From the NCBI GenBank assembly GCA_002342415.1, contig DDPY01000025.1:67415-131414 (forward strand): 64,000 nucleotides of DNA. Reading direction: 5' to 3'. The notes beneath the pieces are model-generated. The model worked only from the letters and a program-made list of their open reading frames with translations. It was not told the origin of the DNA and did not search any database. Position 1 is the stretch's first letter; every line of letters begins with the position of its first letter. Both the position numbers and the translations under genes were made by a program. Source of the DNA: Prevotella sp. UBA2456. GTDB lineage: Bacteria > Bacteroidota > Bacteroidia > Bacteroidales > Bacteroidaceae. This document shows positions 8,921-16,003 of this stretch, piece by piece.

Positions 8921-8925
8921 GGGAG

Positions 8926-8957
8926 CAAAAGTACAAAATAAAGTTGAGAATAGCAAA
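8926..8957 (-). promoter_or_regulatory. Bacteroidetes-type promoter ahead of cbiH-cbiC
   Basis: On the minus strand a TTTG (8954-8957) and a TACTTTTG -7 box (8926-8933) are separated by 20 bp, matching the Bacteroidetes sigma consensus. The predicted transcription start lies at or just before the ATG, giving an extremely short leader. If active, it lets the biosynthetic genes be expressed independently of the upstream cobalamin riboswitch. Confidence 0.6.
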
Positions 8958-8963
8958 TAGTTG

Positions 8964-11033
8964 CTACTTAAACTTGAATTTCAGTCCTACCGTCAGCATA
9001 CGTCCCGGTGAGTAGAGCGCATACTTGCGGTTGCTGGAATCGATACGGTTGTCTACCCGGTCAAAGAGGTTCTCGATGCCGATACTCGGCTCAATGACAA
9101 ACCATTTGGCTGCGTCGAAGGTGTGAATGGTGTTCAGACTCCAGATGCCGAAGCCTGGAGCGTCCTCATAGCTGGTGTAGTAGGTCTTGGACTGCAGTTT
9201 TCCGTTCAGGTTGACGTTCAGCGCATAGCGTCCCCACGCGTGGTGATAGTTGGCAGCAATGGTGGCAGCATGTCGGATGCTGCGCTCCATGGCAGTCCAT
9301 TCGTCGCCCGTCTTGCTGCGTGCATAGGTGTAGACATAGTTGGCAGAGAGGTTGAATCCGCTGAAGAGGTTGGCAGAGACATTCAGCTGCATCCCCTTGA
9401 CGTCGCCTTTGTCGCTGTTGACATAGCGAGAGTATCGTTCCAGTTTACCAGCTTGGTCGTCCGTCATCTCAGGGAACTCACTGCGCAGCATACTGAGCGA
9501 CTGCGCATCGACGGGAATGTCCTGACGCACCACCATGTCGTTGATGCGATTGATGAATCCCGTCATGCTGACAGCCAGCAGGTCGCTGCGATACTCGGCA
9601 TTCAGCGAGAAGTAATGGCTGTGCTCTGCCTTGAGGTCGTTGTTGCCGAAGATAATCTGGGCCTTGCCTCGGTTGACGGAAAAGTAGTGATAGTAAATCT
9701 CGTCCAGGCCCGGTGCACGGAATCCGGCAGAGTAGGTGGCACGAAAGCGCAGATTCCCCGGAGCATACATCAGGACGGCTTTCGGGGTCAGCTGGTTGCC
9801 AAAGGTCTCGTGGCGTGTGTAGCGCAGACCGACGGTGGCAGTCAGGGCGTTCAGCAGCTTGTGCTCATGCTGGGCGTAGGCCGCCAGCGTATAGGCATGT
9901 TGGTCGATGTTGCCCGAGGTGGCCGTCAGATAGTCCTTGCGCCAGTTGGCACCGACGATGGTCGTACTGCCCTCCAGCAGACCGAGCACGGCCTTCAGGT
10001 TTCCCTCCATCGTGCGCTGCTTTTTGGACTGCACGTAGTCGCCAATGGCATAGTCCTTGGTGTCTACAGCATACTCCTTGCCATAGCGGAAGCGGTCGAC
10101 GGTGAAGTCGGCCTGCAGCGAGTGGCGGTTGGTGAACTTATAGATACCGCCCAGATACCAGCGGAAGCCCTTGTAGCGCATCTCGTAGTCGGTGCCTCCC
10201 GTGATGTCCTGACGCGTGTGGGGACGGTCGGTTATCTTGTAGCTGTAGTCCAGTCCGGCATTGAGTGCCAGATGCTGGTTGGGGGCGTAGGTGAACTTCT
10301 GTCCCACGATGCTCGAACGGTAGCCCGTAAAGAAGGGGGCTATGGTCTGTTGCGTCTCTGTGTCAGAGCCCTTCTTGTATTCCAGCCCATTGTTCTGATA
10401 GCTGTCGGCACGGTCGTGGGTAAATGTGGTATAGGAACCGAAGCCGTTCTTGAAGATGTCGACATTGACGCCCTGGGTCAGTATGCCATTTCCGCTGACG
10501 CGCGTGTCGCTGGTCACGCTGACCAGCGAACTGGTGGGCTGGTCGGTGATGATGTTGATGACGCCGCCGATGGCATCGCTGCCGTAGAGTGACGAAGCAG
10601 CGCCGTCCAGGATTTCGATACGCTTGACACGCGACATGCTGATACGGTTCAGGTCCACATTGTTTGAGATGTCGCCCGAGAGTTTCTGTCCGTTGATGAG
10701 GATGAGGATATACTTGTTGCCCAGTCCGTTCAGACGGAGGAATGTCCCCATGGAATTAGGAGCCATCGACACCTGGGGCAGCATGCGTGTCAGCGCCTGG
10801 TCGAAGGTGGAGATGCCCTGTTCGCGAATCTCCTGGCTGGAGAGCACATGGACGGGCGTGGCCGTCGACTTCAGACGCTGGTGGTGGCCGGAACCCGTCA
10901 CCACGACAGGGTTCAGATTGTAGGAACGGTCAACGACTGACGTGTCCTTGCGCTCCATCTGGTGAATCTGACAAAAAGTGGCACTCTCTGAAAAGAGTGC
11001 CACCAAGAGTAGGATTGCATTTTTCTTATTCAT
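8964..11033 (-). CDS. TonB-dependent outer-membrane receptor (second of the corrinoid operon)
   Basis: A 689-residue TonB-dependent receptor with an N-terminal hydrophobic export segment. The plug domain spans roughly 45-165, with PVVVTGSGHHQ, a LRLNGLGNKYILILINGQ stretch and VKRIEILDGAASSLYGSDAIGGVINIIT. The remainder is a beta barrel ending in a normal terminal strand, LTVGLKFKFK. There is no carboxypeptidase-like N-terminal extension, so it is of BtuB/haem-receptor type rather than SusC type. It lies 9 bp downstream of the CbiK-like lipoprotein gene and within the riboswitch-led operon, so a corrinoid is the likely substrate; haem remains possible. Confidence 0.9.
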   Translation of the reverse strand: MNKKNAILLLVALFSESATFCQIHQMERKDTSVVDRSYNLNPVVVTGSGHHQRLKSTATPVHVLSSQEIREQGISTFDQALTRMLPQVSMAPNSMGTFLRLNGLGNKYILILINGQKLSGDISNNVDLNRISMSRVKRIEILDGAASSLYGSDAIGGVINIITDQPTSSLVSVTSDTRVSGNGILTQGVNVDIFKNGFGSYTTFTHDRADSYQNNGLEYKKGSDTETQQTIAPFFTGYRSSIVGQKFTYAPNQHLALNAGLDYSYKITDRPHTRQDITGGTDYEMRYKGFRWYLGGIYKFTNRHSLQADFTVDRFRYGKEYAVDTKDYAIGDYVQSKKQRTMEGNLKAVLGLLEGSTTIVGANWRKDYLTATSGNIDQHAYTLAAYAQHEHKLLNALTATVGLRYTRHETFGNQLTPKAVLMYAPGNLRFRATYSAGFRAPGLDEIYYHYFSVNRGKAQIIFGNNDLKAEHSHYFSLNAEYRSDLLAVSMTGFINRINDMVVRQDIPVDAQSLSMLRSEFPEMTDDQAGKLERYSRYVNSDKGDVKGMQLNVSANLFSGFNLSANYVYTYARSKTGDEWTAMERSIRHAATIAANYHHAWGRYALNVNLNGKLQSKTYYTSYEDAPGFGIWSLNTIHTFDAAKWFVIEPSIGIENLFDRVDNRIDSSNRKYALYSPGRMLTVGLKFKFK

Positions 11034-11042
11034 GCAATAGAA

Positions 11043-12185
11043 TTACTCTTCAGGATACATTGAGTGATAGGCATCTTCCAGGAACTCAGCATTCTTGGTG
11101 TGCTGAATCCATACGTTCAGGATGCCAGGCAGTTCCAGCAGGCCCTGGGGGTGCTTGTTGCCGGCAGGCATTGATACGATGGACTCGTAACCGTTGTTCT
11201 TGAAGTACTCGAACCAGCTGTTGTCCTCGCTCTCAGGGTCTTCTTCGTCCCAGTACTCGGCACCCTCGCCAGCCATGTCGTTGTGGGCGTGGTCACCTGC
11301 GATAGACATCAGGGCGTGCAGATAAATCTTGCCATTGCTGATGCCCTTGCTCTGCATACGCTGCATCACGTCCTGCTTGTAGTTGTCGGGCATGTCGACA
11401 GTACCGACAAAGTAGCTGGGGCTGAGCTTCTGCAGGGCCTCCTCCAGCTGGGTGTAGCGGACATTGGCCTTGAAGGTGTCGTAGCTGTCGGGGTTGCCGT
11501 GGCCCATGAAGGCCACCACGCCCTGGGCTGCCTCAGCAGCATAGAGGGCATTGAGCTGTTTGGCCACCTCGGGTACATCCTTCTCGGGGTCGTTCAGCAG
11601 AGGCATGCCAAAGAAGATGGCCTCGTCGTCGGCCAATTTGGCCAGATAGTCGTCATCCAGGTGGGCATTGGCAATGTAGCCGTTGTTCATAAACTTCTTG
11701 ACGGAAGCTACGACAGCAGCAAACTCCTCGCCCGGGATGACCTGCAGCGACTGTACGTAGATCTTGCTGTACTGAGCGGCACCGATGGCGTGCAGCAGAT
11801 AGCGGGGCTCATAATAGTCGCGCTTCACGATGTTGCCGTTGTCGTCGACGTTCTCACCGGCACTGGCACGGTTGATGCAGATGTCGCTGGAGAAACTCAT
11901 GTAGACGTCAGCCTCGGGGAATGCCTGCTCGTAGGCAGCCTTAGCCTTGTCGAAAGCTAAGAAGGCATTGTTCCAGGTAGAACCGAAGGCAACCAGCAGC
12001 ACGGCCACGTTCTTCTTGGACTTGGCTTTCTGGTTGGCTACCAGTTGGTCGTTGTAAGAGTACTCAGACACGATGTTGTTGATAACGTTCTCGGTCTTGT
12101 TGTCGTCATCGCCGCAGGCGGTGAACACGTTGGCTACCATGGCAAAGGCCAAAGCAGCCAGTACGAAAGATTTAATCTTCTTCAT
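11043..12185 (-). CDS. cbiK: CbiK-like chelatase predicted as a lipoprotein
   Basis: A 380-residue protein whose residues 58-380 match the anaerobic cobaltochelatase CbiK: VAVLLVAFGST, then MGHGNPD (His229) and IAGDHAHNDMAG (His299), which correspond to the two family His ligands. It begins with a lipoprotein signal peptide ending VFTAC (Cys24) followed by an acidic GDDDNK stretch, so the mature enzyme should be outside the cytoplasm. It lies between two TonB receptor genes and overlaps the first by 14 bp. Known extracytoplasmic relatives include the haem-binding lipoprotein IhtB of Porphyromonas gingivalis. It may insert or remove metal from tetrapyrroles at the surface rather than supply cytoplasmic synthesis; that role is inferred. 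Confidence 0.88.
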   Translation of the reverse strand: MKKIKSFVLAALAFAMVANVFTACGDDDNKTENVINNIVSEYSYNDQLVANQKAKSKKNVAVLLVAFGSTWNNAFLAFDKAKAAYEQAFPEADVYMSFSSDICINRASAGENVDDNGNIVKRDYYEPRYLLHAIGAAQYSKIYVQSLQVIPGEEFAAVVASVKKFMNNGYIANAHLDDDYLAKLADDEAIFFGMPLLNDPEKDVPEVAKQLNALYAAEAAQGVVAFMGHGNPDSYDTFKANVRYTQLEEALQKLSPSYFVGTVDMPDNYKQDVMQRMQSKGISNGKIYLHALMSIAGDHAHNDMAGEGAEYWDEEDPESEDNSWFEYFKNNGYESIVSMPAGNKHPQGLLELPGILNVWIQHTKNAEFLEDAYHSMYPEE

Positions 12186-14352
12186 TGCTTGTTTGTTTTT
12201 TTAAGGATAATTTATTGTACTTAACTTTTTTCCCGTAATTGAACTTGACGGCGAAACTGGCATACATCGTTGTGCCCGACGTGTTATTGCCCAGATGGTA
12301 GGGGTGCATCGTCTTATCTATATAATTAAATAGGTTGTCCACACCCAGTTCGACCCTATAGGCAAGCACCTTGTCCTGTTTGCCCAGGTCGTGGGTCGTA
12401 TTGATGCGCCAAATCTGATAGCCCTTTCCGTTGCCGTTGTTCTGATAGTAGCGGGTGCTGCTGCCACGGGTGGACAGGCTGACTCCCAGCTTGTAGAGAG
12501 GGCTGAACGTGTGGCTGTAGATGGCCGAAGCGCTCCATTTGTGGTGGGCCGTTCCGTCAATGGTAACAGTCTGCATCTGGTCCTTGGAGGCATCATACAG
12601 ATGGGCCTTGGTGTCCAGATAGCTGTAGGCAGCGTTCAGCGTCAGACCTTTCATCACTTGATAGGACAACGTGACGTCCAGTCCGCTGGTACGTGCATCG
12701 TCCATGTTCTTGTACATACGGGCCTGCACATTGTCACTGCCGTCGCCAAGATAGGCTGTAGTGATGCCGGCAGGAATCTCGCCCACGGGCACATTGACCA
12801 GCGCAATCATGTTGTCCAGCTTGTTCAGATAGCCTGTTAACGAGGCTGTGAAGCGATGACCGCGATACTCGATGTTGGCAGAATAGTAGTTGCTGGTTTG
12901 TGGATTCAGTTGCCGGTTGCCGATGTTGAAGAACATACTGCTACCCATGACGTGCAGATAGCGGTAATGTAATTCTTTGACGGTAGGAGTCTTGAATCCC
13001 TGGCTCCAGCCCAGACGGAAGCGGAAATCGCCGGCAGACAGCATGGCGCTGACCTTTGGGGTCACACGGACACCAAAGTTACGATTGTCCACGAGACGGA
13101 GCCCGGCAGTGATGTTCAGCCAGTCTTTGGGGGTGTACTCGTCCTGCACGTACAAGGCAGACGTATGGTCGCTGGCAGTTCCTGTCTCCGTACGCTCCGG
13201 GGCTTTCAGATAGTCGTAGCGGTATTCCGCCCCTGCATTCAGCGTGTTGGCGTAAGGCAGATAGAAGATGCCCTTCAGCTGTGCCATGACTCGCTGCTGG
13301 TCACTTTGCAGCTTGCTCTGTCCGGGCAGCATGGCTACCGAGAACCACTCACCGTTCTGGTCGCCATATTCCTCGCCTCTGAGCTGCACGTAGTCGTAGT
13401 GCTTGGCTGTATAGTCGTAGTAGTAGGCGTGTTTGTTCCAATCGACATCCAATGTGAGGTGGTTTCTTTTCGAACCACGGGACGCGTCGTCCAGCCACCA
13501 CTTGCCGCCGGCTGATGCCGAGGCATTGTTGTAGCGCAGGTCATAAGTGTAGACGTCACAGCTGGGATGGGTACCGTTGGTGGGACGGATGATGTTCTTC
13601 TTGTAGTAAGAGCCTTCGGCATATAGCTCCAGAGAGGGTAGGGGCTGGTAGGTAAGACGCTCGGCCAGCTGCCAGTTGCGGAACTTGTTGACGGTCTTGT
13701 TCTTGCTGTCAGTCAGCACCATGCCCTCGGCAAACTCCTCGGCGGTGTTCTGCCACCCGTCGTTGCGCTGCATCTGAAAGTTGGTCTGGCTGGTCACCTT
13801 GCCAAAGTTCAGGGCTACCGTGTTGTGCTGGCGCCAGTCGTTGTGCGAACCGTAACGGGTGATGTTGTCGGCATAGACGCCTTTCTCCGTGTGTTTCTTG
13901 GTAATGATGTTGACCACACCCGCCATAGCGTCAGAGCCATAGAGGGCACTCTGGGCACCCTTGACAATCTCTATCTTCTCGATGTTGTGCGGGTCTATGA
14001 GTGACAGGTCATTCTCGCCACCCACGTCGCCGTGAATACGCTTGCCGTCGATGAGTATCAGGATGTAGCTGTTGCCCAGACCGTTCATCTGCATCTGGGA
14101 ACCCATGTCGCCCTCGTTGAAGGCAAACGAGGCCGTGAGTCCTGCGAGGATTTCCTCCAGACTCTTGCCGCCATACTGGCTCAGCATCTTGCTCGTAATG
14201 ACTTCCGTTTGTACGGGTGCATTCTTGAGTAGGTGCTGCGTGCCAGTACCCGTCACGACGACCTCCTGCAGCGAGTCGCCCTGCAGGGTGGTCTGTGCCA
14301 ACTGTGTCTGGGCCGTGCAGAATAGTGCCAGCCCCAGCAAACATTTCTTCAT
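12172..14352 (-). CDS. TonB-dependent outer-membrane receptor under cobalamin riboswitch (BtuB-like)
   Basis: A 726-residue receptor with a signal peptide (KKCLLGLALFCTAQTQLAQ). The plug has VVVTGTGTQHLLKNAPVQTE, MNGLGNSYILILIDGKR and VKGAQSALYGSDAMAGVVNIIT; the rest is barrel. The ATG at 14352 is preferred to a TTG two codons upstream. It is the first gene after the cobalamin riboswitch, which makes corrinoid import the best assignment. Barrels of this family normally end at an aromatic terminal strand; here FAVKFNYG is followed by about 20 extra polar residues that run into the start of the CbiK-like gene, possibly the result of a one-base change in an A6 tract (12226-12231). Confidence 0.9.
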   Translation of the reverse strand: MKKCLLGLALFCTAQTQLAQTTLQGDSLQEVVVTGTGTQHLLKNAPVQTEVITSKMLSQYGGKSLEEILAGLTASFAFNEGDMGSQMQMNGLGNSYILILIDGKRIHGDVGGENDLSLIDPHNIEKIEIVKGAQSALYGSDAMAGVVNIITKKHTEKGVYADNITRYGSHNDWRQHNTVALNFGKVTSQTNFQMQRNDGWQNTAEEFAEGMVLTDSKNKTVNKFRNWQLAERLTYQPLPSLELYAEGSYYKKNIIRPTNGTHPSCDVYTYDLRYNNASASAGGKWWLDDASRGSKRNHLTLDVDWNKHAYYYDYTAKHYDYVQLRGEEYGDQNGEWFSVAMLPGQSKLQSDQQRVMAQLKGIFYLPYANTLNAGAEYRYDYLKAPERTETGTASDHTSALYVQDEYTPKDWLNITAGLRLVDNRNFGVRVTPKVSAMLSAGDFRFRLGWSQGFKTPTVKELHYRYLHVMGSSMFFNIGNRQLNPQTSNYYSANIEYRGHRFTASLTGYLNKLDNMIALVNVPVGEIPAGITTAYLGDGSDNVQARMYKNMDDARTSGLDVTLSYQVMKGLTLNAAYSYLDTKAHLYDASKDQMQTVTIDGTAHHKWSASAIYSHTFSPLYKLGVSLSTRGSSTRYYQNNGNGKGYQIWRINTTHDLGKQDKVLAYRVELGVDNLFNYIDKTMHPYHLGNNTSGTTMYASFAVKFNYGKKVKYNKLSLKKQTSNEED

Positions 14353-14373
14353 TCCCAAACTGTTATTTCGGCC

Positions 14374-14393
14374 GGCGCCTGTTCCTGGGCGCC
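14374..14393 (-). promoter_or_regulatory. GGCGCC hairpin just upstream of the riboswitch-controlled start
   Basis: On the minus strand two GGCGCC blocks (14388-14393 and 14374-14379) enclose an 8-nt loop about 20 nt before the receptor ATG. GGCGCC is self-complementary, so a stable stem can form between the riboswitch aptamer and the start codon. It is a candidate expression-platform hairpin that hides the translation start when ligand is bound; this is inferred. Confidence 0.5.
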
Positions 14394-14395
14394 CC

Positions 14396-14580
14396 TACTT
14401 CGGTATTTGTGGCAGGTCTTCTGACTTTCCTCAGCCTGTTCTGCCTTCCCGACGACAGTGTCAGTGGCGTTATACGAACAAGCCTCTTAAACGAGGATTA
14501 CAGCAGCAGGTACTGTTCAGGACTCTCACCTGATTCCCTTACATCAAGGTCGTTCTCTCGACCTGATTGCCATTAATTCG
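14396..14580 (-). promoter_or_regulatory. Cobalamin riboswitch
   Basis: The minus strand contains the B12-box sequence AAGTCAGAAGACCTGCC near 14411-14428, and the conserved GCCACTG element at 14462-14468, in the correct order and spacing for a cobalamin aptamer. It lies between a TACCTTTG promoter box (14585-14592) and the start of the TonB receptor at 14352. It would repress the transport/biosynthesis operon when cobalamin is plentiful. Confidence 0.93.
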
Positions 14581-14584
14581 GGTG

Positions 14585-14592
14585 CAAAGGTA
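14585..14592 (-). promoter_or_regulatory. -7 box driving the riboswitch operon
   Basis: TACCTTTG on the minus strand, a perfect TAnnTTTG box. No TTTG is present about 20 bp upstream; that region instead lies within one arm of the 33-bp inverted repeat, so the promoter may depend on an activator or be weak. Confidence 0.6.
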
Positions 14593-14600
14593 CAAAAAAA

Positions 14601-14712
14601 AGTGAAGAGTGAAGAGTGAAGAGTGAAGAATTTGGTAAGCAATGCAGCAAAAAAAAGTTAAATTAATGACGGCGGAAGCAAATTCTTCACTCTTCACTCT
14701 TCACTCTTCACT
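14601..14712. repeat. 33-bp perfect inverted repeat built of AGTGAAG heptamers
   Basis: The left arm (14601-14633) consists of four AGTGAAG units plus AATTT; the right arm (14680-14712) is its exact reverse complement, with 46 bp between. The arms lie symmetrically, each ending 8 bp from the -7 box of a divergent promoter (14585-14592 minus, 14721-14728 plus), over the positions where -33 elements should be. Confidence 0.9.
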
Positions 14713-14720
14713 AAAAGTCG

Positions 14721-14728
14721 TATTTTTG
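14721..14728 (+). promoter_or_regulatory. -7 box of the cbiA-cbiP operon
   Basis: TATTTTTG (a TAnnTTTG match) lies 6 bp before the ATG at 14735. The expected -33 region falls inside the right arm of the inverted repeat. There is no riboswitch between this box and the gene, so the amidation genes appear to escape direct cobalamin riboswitch control. Confidence 0.55.
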
Positions 14729-14734
14729 CACCCG

Positions 14735-16003
14735 ATGAAGTCGAGTTTCCTGATATCAGCCCCTACGAGCGGCTCTGGCAAGACGACTGTTGCCAGGGGC
14801 CTGATGGCGCTTTTCCGGGCGAAAGGCTACCGGGTGCAACCCTTCAAGTGCGGCCCTGATTACATAGACACCAAGTTCCACGAGGCGGTGTGCGGCCGTC
14901 CCAGTGTCAATCTCGACACTTTCATGGCCTCGCCCGACCATGTGCGGCAGCTCTTCTCGGGTTACGGCCGCGATGCCGACATCTGTGTGGTGGAGGGCAT
15001 GATGGGTCTTTTCGACGGCTACGACCGCGATCGTGGCTCCACCTACGAGGTGGCGCGCACGCTGGGGCTGCCTGTAGTGCTGGTGGTCGACGCCCGCTCG
15101 GCGGCCTACTCCATGGCAGCACTGCTCAGCGGCTTCGTAGGCTTCCGTCGCGACGTCCGTATTGCCGGCGTTATATTTAATAAGGTGGGCAGCCAGCGCC
15201 ACCGACTGATGCTTCAGCAGGTGGCCGACGACCTTGGGTTGCCCGCCCTGGGCTTCCTGCCAAAAGACGCCGGTCTGGAGCAACCGTCGCGCTACCTGGG
15301 ACTTGACTTCAGCACCGCGACCGACGGTGCCGGCCTTGTCGGACTGATGCAGCAGCACGTCGACTGGCAGTCGCTATGCCGACTGGGAATTTCATCGGAT
15401 GAAAACCCCACTTTCCCCGCAGCAAAGTCTCAGTTTCATGGGATGAAAGCCCGTGTGCTGGTGGCGCGCAATGCAGAGAGCTTCTCATTTGTCTATCAGG
15501 AAGTGCTCGACCAATGGCCGTCCCCAAGGTTCTTCAACCCTGAACAGGACGTTCCCTGTTTCGACGATGTAGACCTGCTATACCTGCCCGGCGGCTATCC
15601 TGAGAAACACCTGGAAGCACTGGTTCGCAACGCTGCCTGCCGCCACGCCATACGGCGCTATGCCCAGCAGGGTGGCCACATCGTTGCCGAATGCGGCGGC
15701 ATGATGTATCTCTGCCAGAGCATCGTCAGCGACGACGGCGAATACCCTATGTGCGGCGCACTGCCTTACCGTATTACAGCCCGCCACAGCGACCGCCGGC
15801 TCACGCTGGGCTACCGCAGCTTCTGGCTTGACGGCCGTGAGTACCGCGGACACGAGTTCCACTACACCCGTTTCCTTGACCCCCAGCCCGACAGTGCCAC
15901 ACAAGTGTACGACGCACTGCATCGCCCTGTCTCCACACCCGTCATCCGGCATCAGAATATCTTAGCAAGCTATACCCACCTCTATCACTATGCAGAACCA
16001 TAA
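14735..16003 (+). CDS. cbiA: Cobyrinate a,c-diamide synthase
   Basis: A 422-residue ATP- and glutamine-dependent amidase that converts cobyrinate to the a,c-diamide (CbiA in the anaerobic, CobB in the aerobic pathway). The N-terminal dethiobiotin-synthetase-like domain begins with the P-loop ISAPTSGSGKTT and contains KCGPDYIDTKFH; the C-terminal class I glutamine amidotransferase has the nucleophile in VAECGGMMYL and a late RGHEFHY segment. The ATG at 14735 is chosen because homology begins there and a promoter box precedes it; a longer start at 14642 would translate the inverted repeat. The inter-domain linker contains two 15-bp palindromes (15390-15404, 15434-15448). It overlaps cbiP by 14 bp. 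Confidence 0.95.
   Translation: MKSSFLISAPTSGSGKTTVARGLMALFRAKGYRVQPFKCGPDYIDTKFHEAVCGRPSVNLDTFMASPDHVRQLFSGYGRDADICVVEGMMGLFDGYDRDRGSTYEVARTLGLPVVLVVDARSAAYSMAALLSGFVGFRRDVRIAGVIFNKVGSQRHRLMLQQVADDLGLPALGFLPKDAGLEQPSRYLGLDFSTATDGAGLVGLMQQHVDWQSLCRLGISSDENPTFPAAKSQFHGMKARVLVARNAESFSFVYQEVLDQWPSPRFFNPEQDVPCFDDVDLLYLPGGYPEKHLEALVRNAACRHAIRRYAQQGGHIVAECGGMMYLCQSIVSDDGEYPMCGALPYRITARHSDRRLTLGYRSFWLDGREYRGHEFHYTRFLDPQPDSATQVYDALHRPVSTPVIRHQNILASYTHLYHYAEP
15390..15448. repeat. Two 15-bp TTTCAT...ATGAAA palindromes inside cbiA
   Basis: TTTCATCGGATGAAA (15390-15404) and TTTCATGGGATGAAA (15434-15448) lie 44 bp apart in the stretch encoding the linker between the synthetase and amidotransferase domains. 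Both are in frame. They look like a repeat that entered a tolerant linker. Confidence 0.65.

Noticed and set aside
14642..14734. Longer start for cbiA
   Set aside because: It would translate one arm of the inverted repeat and lie upstream of the likely promoter box.
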